Positions 8,094 to 17,480 of a stretch of 64,000 bases of DNA are shown here, piece after piece; position 1 is the stretch's first letter; every line of letters starts with the position of its first letter. Source of the stretch: Elusimicrobia bacterium HGW-Elusimicrobia-3 (GTDB lineage: Bacteria > Elusimicrobiota > Elusimicrobia > Elusimicrobiales > UBA9959); the NCBI GenBank assembly GCA_002840355.1, contig PHAL01000012.1:1-64000 (forward strand). Direction: 5' to 3'. The notes below the pieces were generated by a model that saw only the letters and a list, made by a program, of their open reading frames with translations, did not search any database and was not told the origin of the DNA. The position numbers and the translations under genes were made by a program.

Positions 8094-11044
8094 GCAGCCA
8101 CATCAGCGACCTCGAAGGGCTCAATACCGAGCTCGAGGGCTTCCTCTCCGACCTGCACGGCCGGGAGGAATCCCTGTCCGCCCGCGTCAAGGGCCTGGAG
8201 GAGGAACTCTCCGCCGCGCGCAACTCCGCCGCCTCGCGGCTGGAGCTGTACGCCCAGAAGGAAGCTTCCATCTCGGCGGCCCTCGAAGAGCTGCGCGGCG
8301 CGCTCACGCGCGAAAGTTCCAAGACCATTTCCCTGACTTCGGAGCGCGACGAGCTGCAGCGCAAGCTGGACGCGTCGTTCGCCGCCGCCGCGGAAAAGTA
8401 CGCCGCCCTGCTCTCGGACCGCGACGCCCTGCTGCAGCGCCTGGAGGGCGCGGAGCGCCTGCACGAGGTGGAAAAGGCCCGCGGCGCCGAGAAGGAGCAG
8501 CTGATCGCTTCCGGCCGCGCCGCGCTCAAGGCCAGGGAAGAGGAAGCCGAGCGCCTGCTGCGCTCGATAGACGATCTGAAGGCCGACCTGGCGCTGGAGC
8601 GGGCCAACGTGAAGGACCGCGAGGCGCAGCTGCAGAAGTCCGCCCGCCTGCGCGAGGCCGTGGAGAAGAAGCTGGACCTGGCCGCGCAGGAGAACGCGCG
8701 CTCCGAGGAAGGCTTCCTGCTCAAGATCGAGCTGGTCAAGAAAGAGATGCGCGACCAGGGCAGGCGCGCCGACGACCTGGAGCGCAAGCTCTCGGCCGCC
8801 GGGGCCAGACTCGAGGACGCGCTGTCCGAGACGGCCAAGGGGGAAAAGACCCTGGCCGAAACCGCCGCCGCGCTGGCCGAGAAAGAAGCCCAGCTGCGCG
8901 ACGCCAACCACAAGCTCAAGGAGCTTACCAGGGAATTCGCCGAGATCAAGAGCGGCGCCCTGCACGAGAACGCCGCCCGGGCCCGCGAGGCCGCGGCCGC
9001 GATGGCCGCCCGCGTGGAGGAGCTGGAAAATTCGCTGGAGGAGAACGCCCTCCGCCATACGGAGAAATTCCGGGCGGTGCAGGCGGAGCTGGTGGCCGTA
9101 AGGGCCGACCTGCGCGCCCGGGAAGAGGAGAACTCCTCCCTGCGCTCGCGCGAAGAAACGATTTCCAAGGAGCTCGGCGACGCCGAGGAGAAGTGGAAGT
9201 TCTCCACCGCCCAGCTCAATAACGCCGCCTCCAGGCTGCGCAACGCCGAGAACGAGCTGGAAATAATCCAGGGGCGCCTCAGTTCCGTGGAGGAGGAGCG
9301 CGACAAGTTCCGCGCCGCCGCCATCAAGGCCGAGACCGCCTCCTCCGCCATGGCCGCCAGGGAAGCCAAGGCCCGCGACGGCGAGGCCGCCGGGCTGGTG
9401 GCCGCGCTCGAAGAGCAGTCCGCCAAGTACACCGACCTGCTGCGCAGGTACGACGACCTGGTGCTGCAGCGGGAGGCTTCCTCCCACGAAAAGGCCGGCC
9501 TGCGGGCCGAGTCCGACTCGCTGCGCGCCGCGCTGAAAGCGGCCCAGGACGCGCTGGACGCCGGGACCGGCGAAAAGCTGGGGGAACATTCCAGCTACGT
9601 CGAAAAGGTGCGCGCGCTGGAACTCGGGCTGAAGAAAAAGGATTTCGAGCTGCAGGAGGCCCTCTCCGCCGCGGCCTCCGCCGCCCGCGAGACCGAGGAG
9701 CTGCGCGCCGAGCTGGAAGAGAAGGAATACTCCGCGGCCGGCGCCGCCGAGGCCGAGAAGGCGCGCTATGCCGTGCTCTCCGAGAAGATGCACAACGCGG
9801 AAAGCCTGCTCAAGAAGAAAGAATTCGAACTGGACGAGGCCCGGGCCGCGCTCTCGGGCCTGGAGGACGAGTGCCTGCTGCTGCGCCGCAGCCGCGCCGA
9901 CCTGGGCGAGAAATTCTCCCGCGAGATACAGGCGGAGAACGAGCTGCTCAAGGAGTCGCAGACCCGCATTGTGGAGCGCGAGGCCCTCATTTCCCGCCTC
10001 TCCCTTACCGAAGAGGCGCTCAAGAAGGAGACCGAGGCCCTCAGGAAGGAAAAACAGCAGCTGCTGGCCCAGGTACGCAAGAAGGCCTCGGGCAAAGGGC
10101 AGTCCAAGGTTACCGAGGCCGAGCGGATGCTCGCCGAAAAAGAGAGCGGCCTGGAGCACCTGCGCGCCGAACTCGAGCGCACCCGCGCCGAGAAGGCCGA
10201 GCTGCAGGGCAGGGAGAAGGGCTTGCGCGAGGAGCTCAGGGCCAAACCCTACCGGGCGATGCTGCGCGAGGCCGAGGAGAAACTCCTTATCAAGGAGAAG
10301 ATGCTGGCCGACATGAATTCGCGCATGAAGAAGATCGGCAAGGATTTCGAAGAGCTCAAGACGCGAGGCCAGAGCGCCGGCGCCCCCGGCTACATGCCGG
10401 ATTTCGAGGAGCTGGTCGCCGGCGTGGCGCACCAGATAGCCAATTCCATCAGCATCATCCGCAGCCACGCGGAGTTCTGCGCGGAGGCCCCCGACGCCGA
10501 CGGCGCCCGGGAATCCCTGGACGTGATCGTGCGCAACATCGTCAACCTGCAGAAGAAGATAGACATCATCATGAGCTTCTCGCGGCCCGTCATCCCGCAG
10601 CGCTCACCGGAGCGCCTTCGCGCGGTAGTGGAGGAGGTCCTCGACGGCCTGCGCGCGGCCGGCAAACTGGAGAGGATCAACGTGCAGCTGAAGGGCGGCG
10701 AAAAGACCAGGCCGCTGAGCATGGACCGGGTGCGCTTCGCTTCCGCGGCCGAGCAGCTGCTGCTCAACGCGGCCGAGGCCATGCCCGACGGCGGAGAGAT
10801 CTCCGTCTCCATCTCCGGGGCCGGCGGCAGGCAACGCCTGGAAGTCTCCGATACCGGGCCCGGCATAGAGAAAAAGAACCTGGGCCCCGCTTTCCACCCG
10901 TTCTTCACCACCAAGCCGGGCAAAATGGGGCTTGGCCTTACGCTGGCGCGCAACGTGGCCAGGGCTCACGGCGGCTCGCTGGAGCTGCATTGCGAGCCGG
11001 GCAGAGGCGTCCGCGCGGTCCTGGACCTGCCCGAAGTTTCTTGA
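8078..11044 (+). CDS. Coiled-coil histidine kinase (about 770 aa coiled coil plus HisKA/HATPase_c)
   Basis: C-terminal H box VAGVAHQIANSISIIRSH, N box LLLNAAEAM, G1 DTGPGIE, F/G2 FFTTKPGKMGLGLTLA; no TM segment; overlaps upstream CDS by 16 nt. Confidence 0.85.
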   Translation: MEEQVSSHISDLEGLNTELEGFLSDLHGREESLSARVKGLEEELSAARNSAASRLELYAQKEASISAALEELRGALTRESSKTISLTSERDELQRKLDASFAAAAEKYAALLSDRDALLQRLEGAERLHEVEKARGAEKEQLIASGRAALKAREEEAERLLRSIDDLKADLALERANVKDREAQLQKSARLREAVEKKLDLAAQENARSEEGFLLKIELVKKEMRDQGRRADDLERKLSAAGARLEDALSETAKGEKTLAETAAALAEKEAQLRDANHKLKELTREFAEIKSGALHENAARAREAAAAMAARVEELENSLEENALRHTEKFRAVQAELVAVRADLRAREEENSSLRSREETISKELGDAEEKWKFSTAQLNNAASRLRNAENELEIIQGRLSSVEEERDKFRAAAIKAETASSAMAAREAKARDGEAAGLVAALEEQSAKYTDLLRRYDDLVLQREASSHEKAGLRAESDSLRAALKAAQDALDAGTGEKLGEHSSYVEKVRALELGLKKKDFELQEALSAAASAARETEELRAELEEKEYSAAGAAEAEKARYAVLSEKMHNAESLLKKKEFELDEARAALSGLEDECLLLRRSRADLGEKFSREIQAENELLKESQTRIVEREALISRLSLTEEALKKETEALRKEKQQLLAQVRKKASGKGQSKVTEAERMLAEKESGLEHLRAELERTRAEKAELQGREKGLREELRAKPYRAMLREAEEKLLIKEKMLADMNSRMKKIGKDFEELKTRGQSAGAPGYMPDFEELVAGVAHQIANSISIIRSHAEFCAEAPDADGARESLDVIVRNIVNLQKKIDIIMSFSRPVIPQRSPERLRAVVEEVLDGLRAAGKLERINVQLKGGEKTRPLSMDRVRFASAAEQLLLNAAEAMPDGGEISVSISGAGGRQRLEVSDTGPGIEKKNLGPAFHPFFTTKPGKMGLGLTLARNVARAHGGSLELHCEPGRGVRAVLDLPEVS

Positions 11045-11054
11045 TAGGGGAACT

Positions 11055-12278
11055 ATGTCACGAATCCTTATTGTCGACGACGAACCTGACATGCGCCTGG
11101 CGGTGCGCAACGTCCTGAAGCTGCGCGGCTACGAGATCGCCGAGGCGGGCGACGGCCCGGCGGCGCTGGCTATCGCCAGGGAGAGCAGGCCCGACCTGGT
11201 GCTGCTTGACATGCGCCTGCCCGGCATGGACGGCATAGAGGTGCTGGAAGGCTTGAAGAAGATCGACGATTCGATGCCGGTGGTGATGATAACCGGCTAC
11301 GGGCATATACAGTCCGCGGTGGACGTGATGAAACTGGGCGCCAGCGAATATCTGCAGAAACCTTTCGAGAACGCGCAGCTGGTGGAGACCGTGAAGCGTT
11401 TCGTGCAGGGCCCTGTCAGGCGCCCCGCCCCGAAGCCGCAACCGCGGCCCGAGCCCGCGGCCGTCCCTCTGCCCGGGCCCGAACCCAGGCCCGCGGCCGC
11501 CCCGGCCCCGGCCCCTGCCCTTGTATTGCCCGCCGCGAAAAAGAGCCTGTTCTTCCCGCTGGCCGCCGCGCTGGCCGTGCTGGTCGCCGCTTTCGGCGTC
11601 TACCGCCTGACCGCCGGCAGCCTGAACGATTATTACCGCGAATATCCCGGCGTTCCCGCCAATATTTCCTCGCTGGTCTGGTCGGGCGGCAAGCTGTTCG
11701 CCGGCGACTGGCTGGCGCAGTCCGTGTACCTTTACTCGGCCGACAAGGACGGCCTGCGGCAAGAGCAGGCTTTCCCGCTGGACAAGACACATATCAGCGG
11801 CCTGGCCGCCACCGGAGACGTGCTTTATGTGGCCGATTCCTGGCGCAAGGTCATAGAGGCGCGCCGCATCGCCCCGGGCCTGCCGCTCCTCGCCACCTTC
11901 GCCGCCCCGGGCAAGGTCAGCGCCCTGTTCTACGACGGGGAGTATCTCTGGACCTGCGACAGCTCCGGCAACGCCGTGCTGCGCCGCCCCGACTCCGAGC
12001 TGACTCCGGCGGTCTCCTTCAGGCTGCCAGAGAAGCCCGACCAGATCTTCAAGGACAAGGACTACCTGTGGACGGCCGTTTCCTCCACCGGCAAGATCTA
12101 CCGCCACAAGCTCGACGACAGCCTCTCGCTGGATGCGGTCTTCACGCTGAAGACGGCCAGGCCCGGCTATCCCTTATCCGCCTTCGCCTGGCGCGAGGGC
12201 CGGTTCTGGTTCGCCCGCGACGGGCTGGGCGTGGTGTTCGAGACCGGCAAAGGCGAACTGGTAAAGCAGCCGGAATAG
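11055..12278 (+). CDS. Receiver domain - Pro-rich linker - TM helix - beta-propeller-like protein
   Basis: ILIVDDEPDMRLAVRNVL, DLVLLDMRLPGMDG, VMITGYG, YLQKPF (complete receiver); hydrophobic SLFFPLAAALAVLVAAFGVYRL; WD/NHL-like repeats after it. Confidence 0.8.
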   Translation: MSRILIVDDEPDMRLAVRNVLKLRGYEIAEAGDGPAALAIARESRPDLVLLDMRLPGMDGIEVLEGLKKIDDSMPVVMITGYGHIQSAVDVMKLGASEYLQKPFENAQLVETVKRFVQGPVRRPAPKPQPRPEPAAVPLPGPEPRPAAAPAPAPALVLPAAKKSLFFPLAAALAVLVAAFGVYRLTAGSLNDYYREYPGVPANISSLVWSGGKLFAGDWLAQSVYLYSADKDGLRQEQAFPLDKTHISGLAATGDVLYVADSWRKVIEARRIAPGLPLLATFAAPGKVSALFYDGEYLWTCDSSGNAVLRRPDSELTPAVSFRLPEKPDQIFKDKDYLWTAVSSTGKIYRHKLDDSLSLDAVFTLKTARPGYPLSAFAWREGRFWFARDGLGVVFETGKGELVKQPE

Positions 12279-12293
12279 CCCGCGATGAGATAA

Positions 12294-12326
12294 ATAAAAA
12301 AACCCCGCCGAGGCGGGGTTTTTTTA
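12294..12326. terminator. Bidirectional intrinsic terminator between convergent genes
   Basis: aaaaaCCCCGCCgaGGCGGGGtttttt. Confidence 0.85.
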
Positions 12327-12342
12327 TTGATTGCCTGGTCCG

Positions 12343-12801
12343 TTATTCTATGAGGTCGGTGGTGCAGGCCCCGGCGCCCGCGCCGCCGCAGGTCATCCCG
12401 CCGGTGAGGCCGTTGTAGATGATGGTGTAGCCGCCGTTGTACCTGGCCGCTACGGCCGGGGGGGTGGTCCTGGTGGCGGTGATCGTGTAGGAGTTGCCGG
12501 CGAGGGCCATCGTGAAGGAGTAGTACTTCATCGGGCAGGCCGCGGCCGAGGAGCAGTCGCCGCCGTTCTTGTCCTTGAGGGTGATGTCCATGGAGCCGAA
12601 GCTGGTTGTGTACACGCCGTTGCGGGCGAGGGCGCGTTCCTGGGCGGCCCTGATGCTGGTGAAGATATTCTGGGCCTCGGAGACGCGGGACTTCTCTACG
12701 ACCTTGAAGTACTGCGGGATGGCGATGGAAGCCAGGATGCCTATGATGAGCACGACCACGAGCAGCTCTATCAGCGTGAAACCTTTCTTAACGTTCTTCA
12801 T
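12343..12801 (-). CDS. Type IV pilin/pseudopilin-like protein
   Basis: MKNVKKGFTLIELLVVVLIIGILASIAIPQYFKVVEKSR prepilin motif; start moved inside the supplied ORF. Confidence 0.9.
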   Translation of the reverse strand: MKNVKKGFTLIELLVVVLIIGILASIAIPQYFKVVEKSRVSEAQNIFTSIRAAQERALARNGVYTTSFGSMDITLKDKNGGDCSSAAACPMKYYSFTMALAGNSYTITATRTTPPAVAARYNGGYTIIYNGLTGGMTCGGAGAGACTTDLIE

Positions 12802-12857
12802 AATGGTTGTTTTTCCCCTTTTAATCTTATTGTTGCCGATGCCCAAACTACACGAAA

Positions 12858-12886
12858 AGTATACAAATATGCCGTAATCCTCGCAA
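12858..12886 (-). promoter_or_regulatory. Putative sigma70-type promoter for the pilin gene
   Basis: Minus strand TTGCGA-N17-TATACT, lying between tRNA-Lys and pilin. Confidence 0.5.
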
Positions 12887-12893
12887 TACGGAG

Positions 12894-12968
12894 TGGTGCG
12901 CCCGGCGCGATTCGAACGCGCGGCCACCCGCTTAAAAGGCGGATGCTCTACCACTGAGCTACGGGCGC
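12894..12968 (-). tRNA. tRNA-Lys(TTT), CCA encoded
   Basis: Cloverleaf GCGCCCGTAGCTCAGTGG...CTTTTAA...GCGCGTTCGAATCGCGC-CGGGCGC-ACCA. Confidence 0.93.
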
Positions 12969-13033
12969 AAAACTCCTTACCGTTTTTAATTATACAAAAA
13001 AAGCCCGGCGAAACAAGAACCCTGTGCCGCGGC

Positions 13034-13064
13034 TTTGTTTACGGGAGCGACTTTAGCATATAAT
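13034..13064 (+). promoter_or_regulatory. Putative promoter for the fts cluster
   Basis: Good -10 TATAAT at 13059-13064; weaker -35 TTGTTT with about 18-nt spacer. Confidence 0.4.
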
Positions 13065-13071
13065 ATACGCC

Positions 13072-13908
13072 ATGGCGGCAAAGCGAAAATTTAAAGTGCG
13101 CGTGCGCGGCAAGGTGCGCAACCAGCTGCTGCGCCGCGGCGGCGTGGCCGCCGGCGTTACCGCCGGCCTGCTGGCGGCGGCCTGGCTGGCTGGCTACGCG
13201 GTTAAGAATTCCAGGGCTTTCATCGAGAGCCGCCTGCAGTTCAGGCCCGAAGCCGTGGACGTGGCCTGCGCTTCGGCCGATGCGCTGGGCTCGATCCGTG
13301 AGCTGGCTTCCGCCGCCGTTAAAAAACCACTCAGTTCCGGGCGCGCCGAAGCGCTGGCCGCCGAGATAAAGCGCCGGCATCCGGGACTCGCTTCGGTCAG
13401 CGTCTCCAGGAATTTCCTCACCCGCAAAGCCTCCATCGAAGCCGAGCCCGAAGAGGTCGTCGCACAGGTCCTCGCCGGCGGGGCCACGGCCTACCTCGGC
13501 GTTACCGGCCGCCTGATGGCCGAGAATCTTTCCGGCGCCGGTGAGGCGCCTTTCGCGGTGGAGCTGCGCGGCGGCCCGGGCGCGGCCCCGGAGCTCGCGG
13601 CTTTCCTGGCCGAGCTCAAGCCGCTGGCCGGGCTTTTTTACGCGCAGCCGGCCCGGCTCGCCTGCGCGGGGAACGGCCGGGACTGCAGCCTGTGGCTGCG
13701 GGACGGTTCGGTGGCCCTGTGGGGAGAATTTGAATTCACGCGTTTAAAAATATTAAGATTGAACGAAGTCATGAAGGACGCCCTGGCCAAATCCGGGGGC
13801 CCGCTGCGCGCGGACCTGCGGAGCTTCGGGGAAGGAAAAATTTTCGTTTCCGCATTAAAACAGGCGGCCCCGTCCAAGCGGACAAAGGCCGCCGGCGCCT
13901 ATCGGTAA
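13072..13908 (+). CDS. FtsQ/DivIB-like cell division protein (divergent)
   Basis: Basic N-terminus, single TM, POTRA-like region, immediately upstream of ftsA-ftsZ; call rests mainly on synteny and architecture. Confidence 0.55.
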   Translation: MAAKRKFKVRVRGKVRNQLLRRGGVAAGVTAGLLAAAWLAGYAVKNSRAFIESRLQFRPEAVDVACASADALGSIRELASAAVKKPLSSGRAEALAAEIKRRHPGLASVSVSRNFLTRKASIEAEPEEVVAQVLAGGATAYLGVTGRLMAENLSGAGEAPFAVELRGGPGAAPELAAFLAELKPLAGLFYAQPARLACAGNGRDCSLWLRDGSVALWGEFEFTRLKILRLNEVMKDALAKSGGPLRADLRSFGEGKIFVSALKQAAPSKRTKAAGAYR

Positions 13909-13932
13909 GACGGTTTCTGTCGGGAGCATCAT

Positions 13933-15165
13933 ATGGGAAAATCCGAGATCATCGCCGGGCTTGACATGGGGTCGGGCCGGGTAACCTGCGTAATAGCCGA
14001 ACGCGACGACGAGCACAACAAGCTCCGCGTCCTCGCCGGGGCCAGCGTGCCCTGCCGCGGGCTCAAGGGGGGCGTCGTCGTCAACATCGAGGAGGCCGCC
14101 AGCGCGGTGGAGCGCGTGATGGACGCCGCCGAGGGCAAGGCCAACGAGGTGGTCGGCGAGGTGTATCTCGGCGTGCGCGGCGCGCACATCCAGGCCTTCG
14201 ACAGCAAGGGCGCCTACAACATCGCCCGCACCGACAAGGAGATCACCAGCGAGGACGTGGCCAACGTCATCGAGACCGCCAAGGCCTTCCAGCTTTCCCC
14301 GGACCGCGAGATCCTGCACGTGATCCCGCAGGGCTTCTCGCTCGACCGGCAGCGCGGCGTGCCCAACCCGATAGGCATGGAAGGTTCGCTGCTCGAGGTC
14401 GGAGTGCACATCATCACCGCCTCCAGTCCCGCCATCAACAACCTGGTAAAATCCGTCTCCAAGGGCGGCTTCCGCGTGGTGGCCCCCATCTACACGCTGC
14501 TCGCCGTCGGCGAGCTCGTGGTCTCCGAGGAGGAAAAAGAGCTGGGCTGCCTGCTGATAGACGCCGGCGGCCAGACCACCTCGATAGCGATCTACTCCGA
14601 GGGCGGCATCCATTTCTCGCGCGAGATCCCCATAGGCGGCGACAGCATCACCCGCGACATCGCCTACGGCCTGGGCACCAAGATCGATTCCGCCCAGGAG
14701 ATCAAGGAGAAGTTCGGCGCGGTGCTCTCCAAGATCATCGAGGACGACAAGCCGATCGTCATTACCAAGCTCGACGGCCGCACCAAGAAGGAAGTGAAGC
14801 CCCGCGAGCTGCTCGATTTTATCCAGCCCCGCGCCGAGGAGATCTTCGAGAAGATCAGCCAGTCGGTGCAGGCCTCCAGCTACCCGGACCTCCCGGGCGG
14901 CGCCATCCTCACCGGCGGCGGCGCGCTGATGCGCGGCATGCCCGAGGCGGCCGAGGTGATGCTCGACCTCAACCAGTCCAGGCTGGGCCTGCCGGCCCAG
15001 GAACTGCTGCAGTGCCCCGAGGAGTACATGACGCAGGCCTACACCGGCGCGCTGGCGCTGGTCTGCTACCCGTACCTGAAGAACTGGACCGCCGACGTCT
15101 CCGCCCCGGCCCGGAACGGTTCGATGGAGAAAAAATTCTGGCGCTGGCTCAAGGACATGTTCTAG
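13933..15165 (+). CDS. ftsA: Cell division protein FtsA
   Basis: IIAGLDMGSGRVTCVIAE; LLIDAGGQTTSIAIY; GGAILTGGGALMRGMPEAAE; followed by ftsZ. Confidence 0.95.
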   Translation: MGKSEIIAGLDMGSGRVTCVIAERDDEHNKLRVLAGASVPCRGLKGGVVVNIEEAASAVERVMDAAEGKANEVVGEVYLGVRGAHIQAFDSKGAYNIARTDKEITSEDVANVIETAKAFQLSPDREILHVIPQGFSLDRQRGVPNPIGMEGSLLEVGVHIITASSPAINNLVKSVSKGGFRVVAPIYTLLAVGELVVSEEEKELGCLLIDAGGQTTSIAIYSEGGIHFSREIPIGGDSITRDIAYGLGTKIDSAQEIKEKFGAVLSKIIEDDKPIVITKLDGRTKKEVKPRELLDFIQPRAEEIFEKISQSVQASSYPDLPGGAILTGGGALMRGMPEAAEVMLDLNQSRLGLPAQELLQCPEEYMTQAYTGALALVCYPYLKNWTADVSAPARNGSMEKKFWRWLKDMF

Positions 15166-15185
15166 AACGGGCGAGCGCAACTTCT

Positions 15186-16337
15186 ATGTCTGAAAACAGG
15201 ATACGCTACAGCGACGATTTCCACGACCGCGAGGCCGTGATCAAGGTCATCGGCGTCGGCGGCGGCGGCGGCAACGCCGTCAACCGCATGGTCGAGGCCG
15301 AGATCCGTCTCGTCGACTTCGTGGCCATCAATACCGACGCGCAGGACCTGCGCCGCAGCAAGGCCCCCAACCGCATCCAGATCGGCGAGACCCTGACCAA
15401 GGGGCTGGGCGTGGGCGGGGACCCCTCCAAGGGCGCCGCCGCGGCCAAGGAATCCGTGGAGCTGCTGCGCGAGGCCGTCGCCGACGCGGACCTGATCTTC
15501 GTGACGGCCGGCATGGGCGGCGGCACCGGCACCGGCGCGGCGCCGGTGGTGGCGCAGACGGCCAAGGAGACCAACCAGAACGCGCTGGTCATCGGCGTCG
15601 TCACGCGGCCGTTCTCGTTCGAGGGCAAGGCCCGCGCCGACCAGGCCGCGGTCGGCATCGCCGAGCTGCGCAAGAACGCGGACTGCCTGCTCGTTATTCC
15701 CAACGACCATATCCTCAGCGAGGTGGACCGGAGCACCAGCACCGAAGACGCCTACCTGAAGGCCGACGACGTGCTGCGCCAGGCCATCCAGGGCATCTCC
15801 GACGTGATCACCAGCGCCGGCGCGATCAACGTGGACTTCATGGACGTGCGCCGCATCATGAGCAAGTCGGGCGAGGCGCTCATCGGCATCGGCCGCGCCA
15901 CCGGCGACGACCGCCACATAGAGGCCGCCAAGCAGGCCATCCACTCCCCGATGCTCGAGAGCGCCGTGATAGACGGCGCCAAGGGTATCCTGGTCAATTT
16001 TACCGCCTCGCGCGAGATCCGCATGGTGGAAGTGCACGAGGCGATGGAATATATCAGCAAGAACGCCAACCCGGAAGCCATCGTGAAGTACGGCCAGGCT
16101 TTCGACGACACGCTGGGCGACGAGCTGAAGATCACCGTGATCGCCACGGGCTTCACCGCCAAGCGCAACGACCTGGCCGGCGAGCTTACCCGCCGCAAGG
16201 CGCTGGACCGCTCCGGCAAGCCGCGCCGGCTCGACGGCGGCGACTTCCAGCCGGAGCCGGCCGCGCTGGCCTCTTCGGCGGAAGACCTGGAAAAGCCGGC
16301 CTACCTGCGCCGCACCAGGTCGCGCAGGCTGGACTGA
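15186..16337 (+). CDS. ftsZ: Cell division protein FtsZ
   Basis: IKVIGVGGGGGNAVNRMVEAEI; VTAGMGGGTGTGAAPVVAQ; C-terminal peptide-like LEKPAYLRR; start moved to ATG 15186. Confidence 0.97.
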   Translation: MSENRIRYSDDFHDREAVIKVIGVGGGGGNAVNRMVEAEIRLVDFVAINTDAQDLRRSKAPNRIQIGETLTKGLGVGGDPSKGAAAAKESVELLREAVADADLIFVTAGMGGGTGTGAAPVVAQTAKETNQNALVIGVVTRPFSFEGKARADQAAVGIAELRKNADCLLVIPNDHILSEVDRSTSTEDAYLKADDVLRQAIQGISDVITSAGAINVDFMDVRRIMSKSGEALIGIGRATGDDRHIEAAKQAIHSPMLESAVIDGAKGILVNFTASREIRMVEVHEAMEYISKNANPEAIVKYGQAFDDTLGDELKITVIATGFTAKRNDLAGELTRRKALDRSGKPRRLDGGDFQPEPAALASSAEDLEKPAYLRRTRSRRLD

Positions 16338-16354
16338 CACGACGGGGGGAACAT

Positions 16355-17443
16355 ATGGCCATAGATCTCAAACTGCTGCTGAAAGTGATGGTGCAGAACA
16401 AGGCCTCGGATACCCATATCCGCGGCGACTCGCAGGTCTTCCTGCGCATCAACGGCGCCATCACGCCCATCAATTCCTCCAACATGACCGAGGCCGAAGT
16501 GCAGGCCATGATCGCGCCCATGATGACGCCGCGCCTGAAGAGGATCTTCGAGGAGAAGCACGAGTGCGACTTCTCCCACGAGGGCGGCGAGCTGGGGCGC
16601 TTCCGCTTTAACGTGTTCCTGCACAAGGGCAAGACCGGCGTGGCGATCCGCCACATCCCGCTCAAGATCCCCACTTTCGACGAGCTGCGCCTGCCGCAGG
16701 AGTCCATCAAGAAGATCCTCACCAACGAGCGCGGCCTGGTGCTGGTCACCGGCATCACCGGCTCCGGCAAGACCTCCACGCTGGCCGCGATGATCGAGTA
16801 CCTCAACTCCACCTGGGACGCGCATATCATCACGATCGAGGACCCGATAGAGTTCTCTTTCACCGAGAAGAAGTGCATCATCAGCCAGCGCGAGCTTGGC
16901 TCGGACACGACTAGCTTCGTGGACGCGCTGCGCGCCGCCATGCGCCAGGACCCGGACATCATCCTGGTCGGCGAAATGCGCGACCTGGAGACGGTCCAGG
17001 CGGCGATCACCGCCGCGGAGACCGGCCACCTGGTGTTCGGCACGCTGCACACGATGAACGCCGTGCAGACCATCTCGCGCATCATCGACCTCTTCCCGCC
17101 GCACCAGCAGGTCCAGGTGCGCATGCAGCTCTCGGAGAGCCTGCGCGGCATCGTGTCGCAGCGCCTGCTGGCCTGCACCAAGGGCGGCCGCCTGCCGGCG
17201 GTGGAGATCATGACCAACACGCCGCACATCAAGAAGATGATCGCGGACAACACTCTCGACGCCGTGACGCAGGCCATCGCCAAGGGCGGCTTCTACGGCA
17301 TGCAGACCTTCAACCAGTCGCTGGTGAAGATGCATAAGGACGGCATGGCCAAACTCGAGGACATACTGCAGGCGGCGTCCAATCCCGACGACGTGCTGCT
17401 GGCGGTGAAAGGCATCGAGCAGGATATCCAGACCAAGCATTGA
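16355..17443 (+). CDS. pilT: Type IV pilus retraction ATPase PilT-like
   Basis: Walker A GITGSGKTST, Walker B, MRQDPDIILVGEMRDLETVQAAITAAETGHLVFGTLHT. Confidence 0.93.
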   Translation: MAIDLKLLLKVMVQNKASDTHIRGDSQVFLRINGAITPINSSNMTEAEVQAMIAPMMTPRLKRIFEEKHECDFSHEGGELGRFRFNVFLHKGKTGVAIRHIPLKIPTFDELRLPQESIKKILTNERGLVLVTGITGSGKTSTLAAMIEYLNSTWDAHIITIEDPIEFSFTEKKCIISQRELGSDTTSFVDALRAAMRQDPDIILVGEMRDLETVQAAITAAETGHLVFGTLHTMNAVQTISRIIDLFPPHQQVQVRMQLSESLRGIVSQRLLACTKGGRLPAVEIMTNTPHIKKMIADNTLDAVTQAIAKGGFYGMQTFNQSLVKMHKDGMAKLEDILQAASNPDDVLLAVKGIEQDIQTKH

Positions 17444-17480
17444 GCGCGGGGCGGCCCGGGCTTATTCCATCGGAGGGAAC

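Noticed and set aside
7343-10468. 1041-aa antisense ORF across two coiled-coil genes
   Set aside because: Leu/Gly/Ser-rich mirror translation of Glu/Lys/Arg/Ala coiled-coil codons; no domain, crosses two sense genes
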